Of a stretch of DNA of 64,000 bases, positions 8,131 through 15,691 are shown in pieces (position 1 is the stretch's first letter; the number at the start of each line of letters is the position of its first letter). A program made the translations under genes and the position numbers. The DNA is from a bacterium (GTDB lineage: Bacteria; Spirochaetota; Leptospiria; Leptospirales; Leptonemataceae). The notes below the pieces were generated by a model. It was given only the letters and a program-made list of their open reading frames with translations, made no database searches and was not told the origin of the DNA. Where the stretch lies: the NCBI GenBank assembly GCA_024742665.1, contig JANSYA010000001.1, forward strand, positions 310,001 through 374,000. The letters run 5' to 3'.

Positions 8131-10845
8131 ATGCGCCGGTCGTCTCCGGTTTATAATATCGTTACGGCCTGCATGCTGCTTACTGCGGGTTGCGATTCTT
8201 TCGAATCCTTTACTGTCGATGCGAATGAAGGACACGCCGCGGACAACGCCAATCGCGCGCGGTCGTCGGAGGCGGATGTCTTTTCTCTGAAGGGTGAATG
8301 GCGCTATCGTGTTCTCGATGGCGGCGCGTCTTCAGGCGACGATGTCGCGAGCGAAGCGGAGTATGCGACGAAAATTCCCGACGCGGCGGTCTGGAACACA
8401 ATCGAAGTGCCTTTCGACGCGGGCCAGTCGCCCGAGTTCATAAAGCTCGCCGGCTGCCTGCAGCTGCGTCGCGCGCTGCCGGCGTCGATCGTTGAGCGGG
8501 CGCGCCGATCGGCCTTCGCCCTGGATTCCGGTCATACCTCCGACGTCGCCCGGTTTTATATCAACGATCCGAAGACCGGCATGATCGGCGGCTTCGGCAA
8601 TGAACCTCTGCTTGCACCGGGCGACTATGCGACCGGCCACGACGGCCGCCTGGTACAGATCATACCCGCCGCCGCTTTGCAATCGGGTGTGAATGAGTTT
8701 TACGCCGAGGTCTGCACGCGACCGGGCAAGCCCTTGTTCTGGCGCGGCGCGCGAATTCTGATCGGTCCCGCCGATGAGATTTTCGACAGCTTCGCCGTGG
8801 AAGTCGCGGTGGCCTTTGGGCTCGCGGCGCTGTACGTCAGCATCGGCCTGTATCATCTGCTGCTCGCTCTGCGCCGACCCAGGGATATCTTTAATCTGTA
8901 CTTCGGCGTCTTCGCGCTGGCTTTCGCCTCGTTTCATCTGGCGAATACCTCCGGTGCGGAAATGATCTACGGTTCGGCCAAAGAGCTGCAGTCGAAAGTC
9001 GATCAGGTTTCGCTGATGATCTTCGCGGCGAGTCTGCTGCTGTTTCTATCGCGTTTCTTTTTGAATCGCCACTCGCGCGTCGCGATCGCTCTGAGTTCCT
9101 TGTATGTGCTGTTCGCGGCGCTCGATCTATTCGTGCCGCATTCGATTCGCCTGGCTTTATTGGAAGTCCTGATTTATACGATGGTTTTCGCGCTGCCGTA
9201 CATTTTGTTTCTAACCGGTCGGGAAGCCTGGAACGGAAACCGGGACGCGCGCTTATTATTGATCGGCGTTGCTTTGATTGTGTGCGGGGCGGTCCATGAT
9301 ATTCTCGTTGAGCGTCGCGTAATTCAATCGATTCTGCTGATGCCTTTCGCCTTTCTTGCGTTCATCACCGGCATCGCGTTGATTCTGGCGAATCGTTTTG
9401 TGCGCGTCCATAGTGAAGTCGAAGAGTTCGCGGCGGAGCTGGAAGATAAGGTCCGGCGCCGGACCGCGGATTTACAGGCCAGCTTAAATGAAGTGCGCGA
9501 ACTCAAAGACAAACAGGACGGAGACTATTTTCTAACGGCCCAGCTGTTGCAGCCTCTGGCGGGCAACTACGCGCGCCGTATTTCCCCGGAGACCGCTCCG
9601 CCCGTCGACGCGGAGTATTTGAGCCGGCAAAAGAAAACCTTTCGGTTTCGTCACCGGGAAGGCGAGCTGGGGGGAGATCTATGCGCGATTCACTCGCTGC
9701 GTCTGCGAGAGCGCGACGTGCTGGTCTTCTTTAACGGCGACGCGATGGGCAAGTCCATGCAGGGCGCCGGGGGCGCGCTGATTATGGGTACGGTCTTTAA
9801 GACGATCATTACCCGCACGCAAAAATCCGCGAAAATACAAGCAAGCTATCCGGAACAGTGGTTGCGGCAGTGCTACCAGGAATTGCAGAGCGTGCTGCTC
9901 GCCTTTGACGGTCGCATGTTGATTTCGATGGTCGTCGGCATCGTCGACGAAGAAACGGGCATGCTCTATTTTGTAAACGCGGAGCATCCCCATGTCGTTT
10001 TATTGCGCGCCGGCGCGGCCGAGTTCGTTCAAGAAAAAGGTATTCTGTGTAAACTCGGCGTCGACGATCCCGCGGAAGTTTTCGTCGTGCAAACGCTTCC
10101 GCTGCAGGAAAACGACGTGGTGCTGATTGGGTCCGACGGTCGGGACGATTTGCAGATCGGCACGAACCCGGACGGCCTGGCCATCATCAACGAAGACGAA
10201 CGCGCCTTTCTGAGCGACGTCGAACGGTCTCACGGTCGGCTGGAAAATCTGGAGCTGCTGATCCGCGAGCGAGGGGCGGTGACGGACGATTTGAGTTTGA
10301 TTCGCATCGCCTACCGTGAAGACGCTGCCGCCCTGGACGAAGCGATTCCCGCCCACGATCTCGGCCTGCTGCGGGATGCCCGCGACGCCTATCGCGGCAA
10401 AGACTATGATCGGGTCGTTCGCGTGTTGGAGCCTCTCGCGAAACAGGCGGGGCTGCCTCCGGAGCCGCTGGCAGGGAACGCGGCAGTCGCCCTCGCATCC
10501 GCGGAGCCGATTGCTTTCGTTGAGCGGAAGCCCGGCCGGGAAGTCTTACGAATGCTTCTGCGGGCATACATCGAAACCGAGGACTTTCCCGCGGCGACGC
10601 GCGTAGCCGAAGCTTATACGAACAGAGTTCCGGAAGACAACGAAGTGTTGCTCTGGCACTCATTCGTGCTGCGGCGGATCGCCGAGCACTCTCGGGCGAT
10701 TGACGTCGGTGAACGGCTGTTTATGCGCGACCCGGAGAATCTACGTAATCTAAAGCATCTGGCGCGGCTGCATCTGAAATTCGGCAGTCCCGAACGCGGA
10801 CGCTATCTCGATTCGCTGCACGCGACCGGGGCCAGCGTCGCCTGA
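8131..10845 (+). CDS. 7TMR-DISM sensor with PP2C/SpoIIE-type phosphatase and C-terminal TPR-like region
   Basis: 904 residues from ATG 8131. The signal peptide ends in lipobox LLTAGC, so the N-terminus is probably lipid-modified. A beta-sandwich extracellular domain (about 45-210) is followed by about seven membrane helices (about 219-426), a coiled coil (EEFAAELEDKVRRRTADLQ), and then a PP2C-like domain with LGGDLCAI (about 514), FFNGDAMGKSMQGAGG, VNAEHPHV, IGSDGRDDL and TDDLSLIRI (about 718). These Asp residues are the metal ligands of SpoIIE phosphatases, which act on phosphorylated STAS or Sia-type partners. The last 170 residues look like TPR helices. Its neighbour at 10873 shares the sensor half but has a kinase output. 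Two STAS proteins (38697, 39061) are in the window. Confidence 0.88.
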   Translation: MRRSSPVYNIVTACMLLTAGCDSFESFTVDANEGHAADNANRARSSEADVFSLKGEWRYRVLDGGASSGDDVASEAEYATKIPDAAVWNTIEVPFDAGQSPEFIKLAGCLQLRRALPASIVERARRSAFALDSGHTSDVARFYINDPKTGMIGGFGNEPLLAPGDYATGHDGRLVQIIPAAALQSGVNEFYAEVCTRPGKPLFWRGARILIGPADEIFDSFAVEVAVAFGLAALYVSIGLYHLLLALRRPRDIFNLYFGVFALAFASFHLANTSGAEMIYGSAKELQSKVDQVSLMIFAASLLLFLSRFFLNRHSRVAIALSSLYVLFAALDLFVPHSIRLALLEVLIYTMVFALPYILFLTGREAWNGNRDARLLLIGVALIVCGAVHDILVERRVIQSILLMPFAFLAFITGIALILANRFVRVHSEVEEFAAELEDKVRRRTADLQASLNEVRELKDKQDGDYFLTAQLLQPLAGNYARRISPETAPPVDAEYLSRQKKTFRFRHREGELGGDLCAIHSLRLRERDVLVFFNGDAMGKSMQGAGGALIMGTVFKTIITRTQKSAKIQASYPEQWLRQCYQELQSVLLAFDGRMLISMVVGIVDEETGMLYFVNAEHPHVVLLRAGAAEFVQEKGILCKLGVDDPAEVFVVQTLPLQENDVVLIGSDGRDDLQIGTNPDGLAIINEDERAFLSDVERSHGRLENLELLIRERGAVTDDLSLIRIAYREDAAALDEAIPAHDLGLLRDARDAYRGKDYDRVVRVLEPLAKQAGLPPEPLAGNAAVALASAEPIAFVERKPGREVLRMLLRAYIETEDFPAATRVAEAYTNRVPEDNEVLLWHSFVLRRIAEHSRAIDVGERLFMRDPENLRNLKHLARLHLKFGSPERGRYLDSLHATGASVA

Positions 10846-10872
10846 TCCGGCTCCGCTTCTATTTTTGTCTTC

Positions 10873-13581
10873 TTGGGCCGCGGCGAAGAATTGATTTGCA
10901 ATGCCCCGGCTTGCTTTGATTCTCGCACTGTGGCGATTTCCTTCGATCATTCGACGTCGTCGTCCGGCGATTCCGCTTGTTCGCGGGCGCATGCGCCGCG
11001 GCGAATCGGCGCCGCGCTGTTTTTCTGCGCTGCGTCTTTGCTTTTGCCCGCGTCGCTTACGTCCTGCGGTCCGGCGACTCCGGCCCAAACAAAGCCGGCC
11101 GTCGCGAGCGAAGGGCGAATCGATCTGCGTGGCGTTGATCTGCGTTCCCGTGTCGTAAACCTGGCCGGGGACTATGAATTTTATTGGAGCGAGTTTTTGC
11201 AGCCGGGCCGGGATCGCGCGGCGGCGCCTTCGCCGGATGCTTATATCGCGGTTCCGGGGGCGTGGAATTCGCAGCGGATTCCACCGGAAACCGGCGACGA
11301 AATCGGCAGCGTCGGATACGCGACGTATCGCCTGATGGTTTTGTACGACGCGGATATGCGTCCCGGACTGCGCGTGCCGACGATGCATACCGCCTATCGC
11401 CTGTTTGTAAACGGTCGGGAGCTGAGCTCGAACGGCAAAGCGGGCCGGAGCGCGGAAACGAGTGTGGCCGGATACGAGCCGCGCGTCGTTGAAATTCCGG
11501 AGGCGCTTGAAGTAGTGGGCACTGAGGGGTCTTCGCCGGATTCATTTCGCGTGCTGGAACTCGTGCTGCACATCTCGAATTTCCAGCATCGAAAAGGCGG
11601 CACCTGGTCGAATATTCAAATCGCTTCGGCGGACATGCTGCGCGCTCAGCGCGAAGAGGATTTGCTTTTCGATTTCTTTTTGTTCGGCAGTCTGCTGATC
11701 ATGGGGGTCTATCACGTCGGCCTGTTTTTTATGCGACCGGGCGTTCGTTCGTCTTTGTACTTCGGCTTGTTTTGTTTACTGGTTTCTCTGCGAATATTGA
11801 CCACCGGGGAGCACTATCTGCTGCATATGATTCCCTCGATTCCCTGGGAGTGGTACATTCGTCTGCAGTACTGGGCGGTATTCCTGGCGCTGCCGGCCTT
11901 CGGCGCTTTCGCCTATCACGCATTCCCTCGCGAAACTCCGCGCCTGTTTTTGATTTTCACGACGATCGCCTCTGTCGGGGTTTCGCTGCTTACACTATTC
12001 GCTCCGGTGCGAATCTTCAGCTGGACCATGGCGCCCTATCAGGTCTTCATCGCCGTGGCCGGCGTCGTCATGCTGGGCATTCTACTGCTATCGCTCTGGC
12101 GCGGTCGCGACGGGGCGCTGCTGTATATGATCGGTTGGATCTGCCTGTTTGCGACGGTGCTCAACGACATCCTGAATACGGCCGAATGGATTCAGACCGG
12201 CTATAGCGTGCCCTACGGATTCTTTTTATTCATCGCCATGCAGGCGATCTTTCTTGCGCTTCAGTTTTCGCGGGCCTTCGAGACCGCCGAACGATTGTCG
12301 GAGACCCTGGAAGATCGCATTCAGGATCGGACGCGGGAGCTGGAGGAATCGCGCGATCAGTTGGAGTCGGCGAAGGAAATCGCTGAAAGATCCGATCGTG
12401 CGAAGTCTGAATTTCTGGCGACGATGAGTCACGAAATTCGCACGCCGCTCAATTCGATTTTAGGAACGGCATCTCTGCTCGATGAAAGTCCGCTGTCCGG
12501 AGAACAAAGGCAACACATCTCAATCTTGAATCGGGCGGGCAAGCGGCTGCTGACTTTGATCAACGAGATCCTGGATCTCTCGAAAATCGAAGCCGGGAAA
12601 CTCACGCTGGAAACCATGCCCTTTCGCGTGCGCGATGTCTGTTCCGACTTACAGGGTTTGATGGGCAATCGTGCGGAGTTGAAAGGCATCACATTGAGCA
12701 CGCGCTACGGGCCCGGCGTTCCGGACCGCTGCCTGGGAGATGCCAATCGCCTGGCGCAGATCCTTTTGAATCTGGTGGGCAACGCGATTAAGTTTACAGA
12801 ATCCGGCGGGGTCGTTCTGAGCGTCGAGCTGGTGCAGCCCGATCAGTCCGGGACTCCGGCGACCGGCGCTTCGGTCCTTTTGCGTTTCAGCGTTGAAGAT
12901 TCGGGCATTGGAATTCCGCTGGATAAACAAAGCGGCATCTTCGAAAGTTTCGTGCAGGCCGACCAGAGCGATCGGCGTCAGTACGAAGGAACCGGCCTGG
13001 GCCTGGCCATTTCGCGCAGCCTGGTCGAGCTGATGGGCGGCCGCCTGCGTTTGCGCAGCGAACCAGGGCGCGGCAGCGTCTTCTGGTTCGACGTCGCCCT
13101 GGGTCTGGATGCCTCCGCCGAAACGCCGGTCGCCGCGGTCGTGCCGGAAAGCGCGCAAGCGATTTCGCTGCCCGCCAGAAGTGAAGACGAAGGCGATGCG
13201 TCACGGACGCCGAAGCTATTGCTGGCGGATGATAATCCGGACAATCGCTATCTGGTCGAAGTTTTCTTAAAAAAGAGCGGAGTGGAATTGCAGACGGTCG
13301 AGAACGGGCGAGAAGCTTTCGAAGTGGCGAGCGTTCAGAGCTTCGATTTGATTCTGATGGATATTCAAATGCCGGTCATGAACGGCTACGAAGCGGTGCA
13401 GGCGATTCGCGATCACGAAGAGCAGGCCGGCATAGACCGGCCAACGAAGATTCTGGCGCTGACGGCGGACGCGACGCGCGAAGCCTATCATAAAGCGATG
13501 GCGGCGGGTTGCGACGGATACCTGACCAAGCCGATTCAAAAACGAGCTTTGATCGAAGCGATAGAAGAATATTTAGCCTGA
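10873..13581 (+). CDS. Hybrid histidine kinase with lipoprotein 7TMR-DISM sensor and receiver domain
   Basis: Up to 902 residues. The signal region RRIGAALFFCAASLLLPASLTSC has a lipobox LTSC. An extracellular jelly-roll domain is followed by seven membrane helices (about 264-468), a coiled coil and HisKA with [11 protein letters not shown] (His about 519). The ATPase domain has the N-box (LLNLVGNAIKF), G1 (EDSGIGIP), F (FVQADQSD) and G2 (GTGLGLAIS). A CheY-like receiver follows with DD at about 785, phospho-Asp about 830 (LILMDIQMP) and a KP motif. It would sense an outside signal and phosphorylate its own receiver. The start is poorly defined: TTG 10873 is used here, and GTG 10930 is equally possible; neither has a good ribosome site. 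It starts 27 bases after the phosphatase gene, so they are probably co-transcribed. Confidence 0.9.
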   Translation: MGRGEELICNAPACFDSRTVAISFDHSTSSSGDSACSRAHAPRRIGAALFFCAASLLLPASLTSCGPATPAQTKPAVASEGRIDLRGVDLRSRVVNLAGDYEFYWSEFLQPGRDRAAAPSPDAYIAVPGAWNSQRIPPETGDEIGSVGYATYRLMVLYDADMRPGLRVPTMHTAYRLFVNGRELSSNGKAGRSAETSVAGYEPRVVEIPEALEVVGTEGSSPDSFRVLELVLHISNFQHRKGGTWSNIQIASADMLRAQREEDLLFDFFLFGSLLIMGVYHVGLFFMRPGVRSSLYFGLFCLLVSLRILTTGEHYLLHMIPSIPWEWYIRLQYWAVFLALPAFGAFAYHAFPRETPRLFLIFTTIASVGVSLLTLFAPVRIFSWTMAPYQVFIAVAGVVMLGILLLSLWRGRDGALLYMIGWICLFATVLNDILNTAEWIQTGYSVPYGFFLFIAMQAIFLALQFSRAFETAERLSETLEDRIQDRTRELEESRDQLESAKEIAERSDRAKSEFLATMSHEIRTPLNSILGTASLLDESPLSGEQRQHISILNRAGKRLLTLINEILDLSKIEAGKLTLETMPFRVRDVCSDLQGLMGNRAELKGITLSTRYGPGVPDRCLGDANRLAQILLNLVGNAIKFTESGGVVLSVELVQPDQSGTPATGASVLLRFSVEDSGIGIPLDKQSGIFESFVQADQSDRRQYEGTGLGLAISRSLVELMGGRLRLRSEPGRGSVFWFDVALGLDASAETPVAAVVPESAQAISLPARSEDEGDASRTPKLLLADDNPDNRYLVEVFLKKSGVELQTVENGREAFEVASVQSFDLILMDIQMPVMNGYEAVQAIRDHEEQAGIDRPTKILALTADATREAYHKAMAAGCDGYLTKPIQKRALIEAIEEYLA

Positions 13582-13630
13582 ATATTTAGCCTGAATATTT
13601 GGCTTGAATACCTGGCTTGAATATCCGGCC
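13567..13630. repeat. 13-base tandem repeat over the hybrid-kinase stop codon
   Basis: The unit GAATATTTAGCCT occurs perfectly at 13567-13579 and 13580-13592. Diverged copies follow at 13593-13605, 13606-13618 and 13619-13630. The first copy encodes the last residues EYLA, and the stop TGA spans its junction with the second, so copy-number change downstream would not alter the protein. It fills the gap before the convergent kinase gene. Confidence 0.85.
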
Positions 13631-13668
13631 GAATAACCCGGCGGCGCATCGGTTTTAAATATCCGCGT

Positions 13669-14607
13669 TTACGGCGCGGAACGGATCGGCAGCTCGACCG
13701 TGAACCGGCTGCCCTTACCGACTTCGCTTTCCACGCGAATCGTTCCATCGTGGGCTTCGACGATGCGCTTGACGATCGACAGTCCGAGCCCGGTGCTCTT
13801 TTCGCCGCCGGTCGGGCGATTCGCCGTTCGATGAAAGGGCCGAAAGATCTTCTCTATATCGTCGGGCGGAATTCCAAGACCCTGGTCGACGACCGTTACG
13901 AGCACGCCTTCGCCGTCCGCCCCTGGATCCAGGCTGATTCGCGCAGTAGTTTCGGCAGGCGAGTACTTAACGGCGTTGCCGATTAGATTGTTAAAGACCT
14001 GCGCCAGGCGTTCGCGGTCCGCGTAAAACTGCGGATATTCCGCGAGTCTGTCGTCCAGCACGATCCGCTTTTTTTCGGCGATGATTCGATTGGATTCGAT
14101 CAGCTCTCGCAAGAGCTCCGTTAAATCGAATTCGGCCGGATCGAGAGTTAAAGAACCGGACTCGGTTTGCGATAGTGTGAGCAGATCGTCGAGGAGTCCG
14201 AGCACGCCTTCGCCCTGCTTGCGGATCTTTTCGAGAAATACAGACTGTTGCTCCGTGAATTCCTCGCTGTCGGCCAGCAGGATTTGACTGAAGCCCATCA
14301 TAATGCCGACCGGGGCGCGAATATCGTGCGCGGCCATGCCCATGAGATGATTCTTGAATTCGGTGATCTCCATGAGCTCACGATGGCTCGTGTCGGACAT
14401 CTCCGTCAGGCGCCGACTCAAACGCAGCAGGCGTTCGTACTGGCGACGCATCGACTTCAGTCCGGCGCGTAGTTCGTCGCCTGAGGCGTTTTCATTTTCG
14501 AGAATGACCGCGGCTTCGTCGAGAGCGGCCTGCTCTCTGGCGAAGACGTCTTCCGCCTGCGACGCGTCTTTTTCTGCGCGGCTCTGACCTTGTTCGGAGG
14601 GATTCAC
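13669..14607 (-). CDS. Soluble sensor histidine kinase of the sia operon
   Basis: 312 residues from GTG 14607, whose first bases overlap the siaC stop (GTGA), which indicates translational coupling. Residues about 15-90 are a coiled coil; no membrane helix is seen. HisKA has MAAHDIRAPVG (His about 94). The ATPase domain shows the N-box (FNNLIGNAVKYSP), G1 (VDQGLGIPPD), the F-box (FRPFHRT) and G2 (STGLGLSIVKRIVEAH). There is no receiver domain, and no response-regulator gene adjoins it. In Pseudomonas the fourth sia gene is the diguanylate cyclase siaD, activated by unphosphorylated SiaC. Here a kinase occupies that place, so I infer that it is the SiaC-controlled output. Confidence 0.9.
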   Translation of the reverse strand: MNPSEQGQSRAEKDASQAEDVFAREQAALDEAAVILENENASGDELRAGLKSMRRQYERLLRLSRRLTEMSDTSHRELMEITEFKNHLMGMAAHDIRAPVGIMMGFSQILLADSEEFTEQQSVFLEKIRKQGEGVLGLLDDLLTLSQTESGSLTLDPAEFDLTELLRELIESNRIIAEKKRIVLDDRLAEYPQFYADRERLAQVFNNLIGNAVKYSPAETTARISLDPGADGEGVLVTVVDQGLGIPPDDIEKIFRPFHRTANRPTGGEKSTGLGLSIVKRIVEAHDGTIRVESEVGKGSRFTVELPIRSAP

Positions 14608-14993
14608 TTTAAGTCCGGTACCAATTCGAACGAGAGTTCTTCGAAGGCTTCGCGAAAGTCTTCGCCGGCCTGGAGCAGAGCCGAGCGCTCGGGCGGATAG
14701 TGCCACACGACCTTCACCCCGCGTTCGGGATTTTCTTCCTGGGCTTGCTCCAATGAATCGAGCCAGTCGAAGATTACTTTCGTCGTGCTGCTGTTCAGGG
14801 CGATATACGAGAGATGCAATTCCGCCGGTACTTGCGAAGACTGTAGAAATTGATTCAGCCAGTCGCTGATCGGTTTATAAAATTGAAAAACGTTTTGCGG
14901 ATAGGATTTTCCGGCGACGGAGAGGCGTCCGTCTTCGGCGCGAAAGTCGATCGCGGGAGTGTCCGCGGTGGCTTCTATGTTTAGAGACTCCAT
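14604..14993 (-). CDS. siaC: SiaC-family regulatory phosphoprotein (DUF1987)
   Basis: 129 residues, the normal length of DUF1987/SiaC. These proteins are phosphorylated by SiaB and dephosphorylated by SiaA; the unphosphorylated form binds and activates the output enzyme. Seen here are FQFYKPISDWLNQFL and the phospho-site region LSYIALNSSTTK (residues about 61-72), matching the family's NTSSxK block; the acceptor would be a Ser/Thr at 68-71. The C-terminal half ends in VPDLK. Its stop overlaps the kinase start by four bases, and siaB ends seven bases upstream, so the three are one transcript. Confidence 0.88.
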   Translation of the reverse strand: MESLNIEATADTPAIDFRAEDGRLSVAGKSYPQNVFQFYKPISDWLNQFLQSSQVPAELHLSYIALNSSTTKVIFDWLDSLEQAQEENPERGVKVVWHYPPERSALLQAGEDFREAFEELSFELVPDLK

Positions 14994-15000
14994 GGATTGC

Positions 15001-15579
15001 TCAAACCTGCACTGTCAAAATAAAATAATAGCCCGGTGCGTCATCTCGTAAAGGACGTCCTACAATCCGCAGCGGCGTGCGGGACTTGCGAGCCATCTGA
15101 AGCAAACCCAGACGGCTGCTGCTGTCGGGTCGCAGGCGGCCCTGTCGGCCGGTAGATTGAAACAGGCCGGTCAACTGTTCCGGGGTCATGCCGTTCAAAT
15201 CTTCGACCTGTCGCTGCAGCTCGTGATACCTCGCTTCCGATACCCGGTTGCCGGTGCTGACTTCGAAATTTCCCGACGCGTCGTGCCGGACAAGACACAT
15301 GCCCGGAGTGAGAGCGTCGTTCGCCGTGCCGGAATTATGTTCGCCGTGATTCAAAACGTTTTGCACCTGTTCCACCAGCACTTCGTGCACAGTGTGAATC
15401 CGATCGGCCGGGACCGCCTGAGCGGCCAGTCGCGCGTCGAGGGATTCCGTTAGCGCGACGAGCACGCGTTGATCGAGGAGTCCCTTGTAGCCGAGCACGA
15501 TAGAGTCGTCGCCGAGGGCCAGGGCGAAATCTTCCGGAAGATCGTGTTCGATCGCTGTGCTTTCTGTTGGAAGGCTCAT
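15001..15579 (-). CDS. siaB: SiaB-family protein kinase
   Basis: 192 residues. The family (DUF6272) is a GHKL-fold kinase that phosphorylates SiaC on Ser/Thr. The helix HEVLVEQVQNVLNHGEH is the N-box with the Mg-ligating Asn, and SRLGLLQMARKS is the ATP-lid/G2-like region. There is no transmembrane segment. It sits directly between the SiaA phosphatase and SiaC, as in characterised sia operons. The assignment rests on length, order and these motifs. Confidence 0.8.
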   Translation of the reverse strand: MSLPTESTAIEHDLPEDFALALGDDSIVLGYKGLLDQRVLVALTESLDARLAAQAVPADRIHTVHEVLVEQVQNVLNHGEHNSGTANDALTPGMCLVRHDASGNFEVSTGNRVSEARYHELQRQVEDLNGMTPEQLTGLFQSTGRQGRLRPDSSSRLGLLQMARKSRTPLRIVGRPLRDDAPGYYFILTVQV

Positions 15580-15691
15580 AAATTAAAATGGATCGCGGCC
15601 AAAATGATTTTTACGTGAAGCTGCGCCGTCCTTTCGTTCGTTCCACGGTCCGCAGTCTCGATCCGCATCGAAGCAGGAATTCGCGGGGAAG

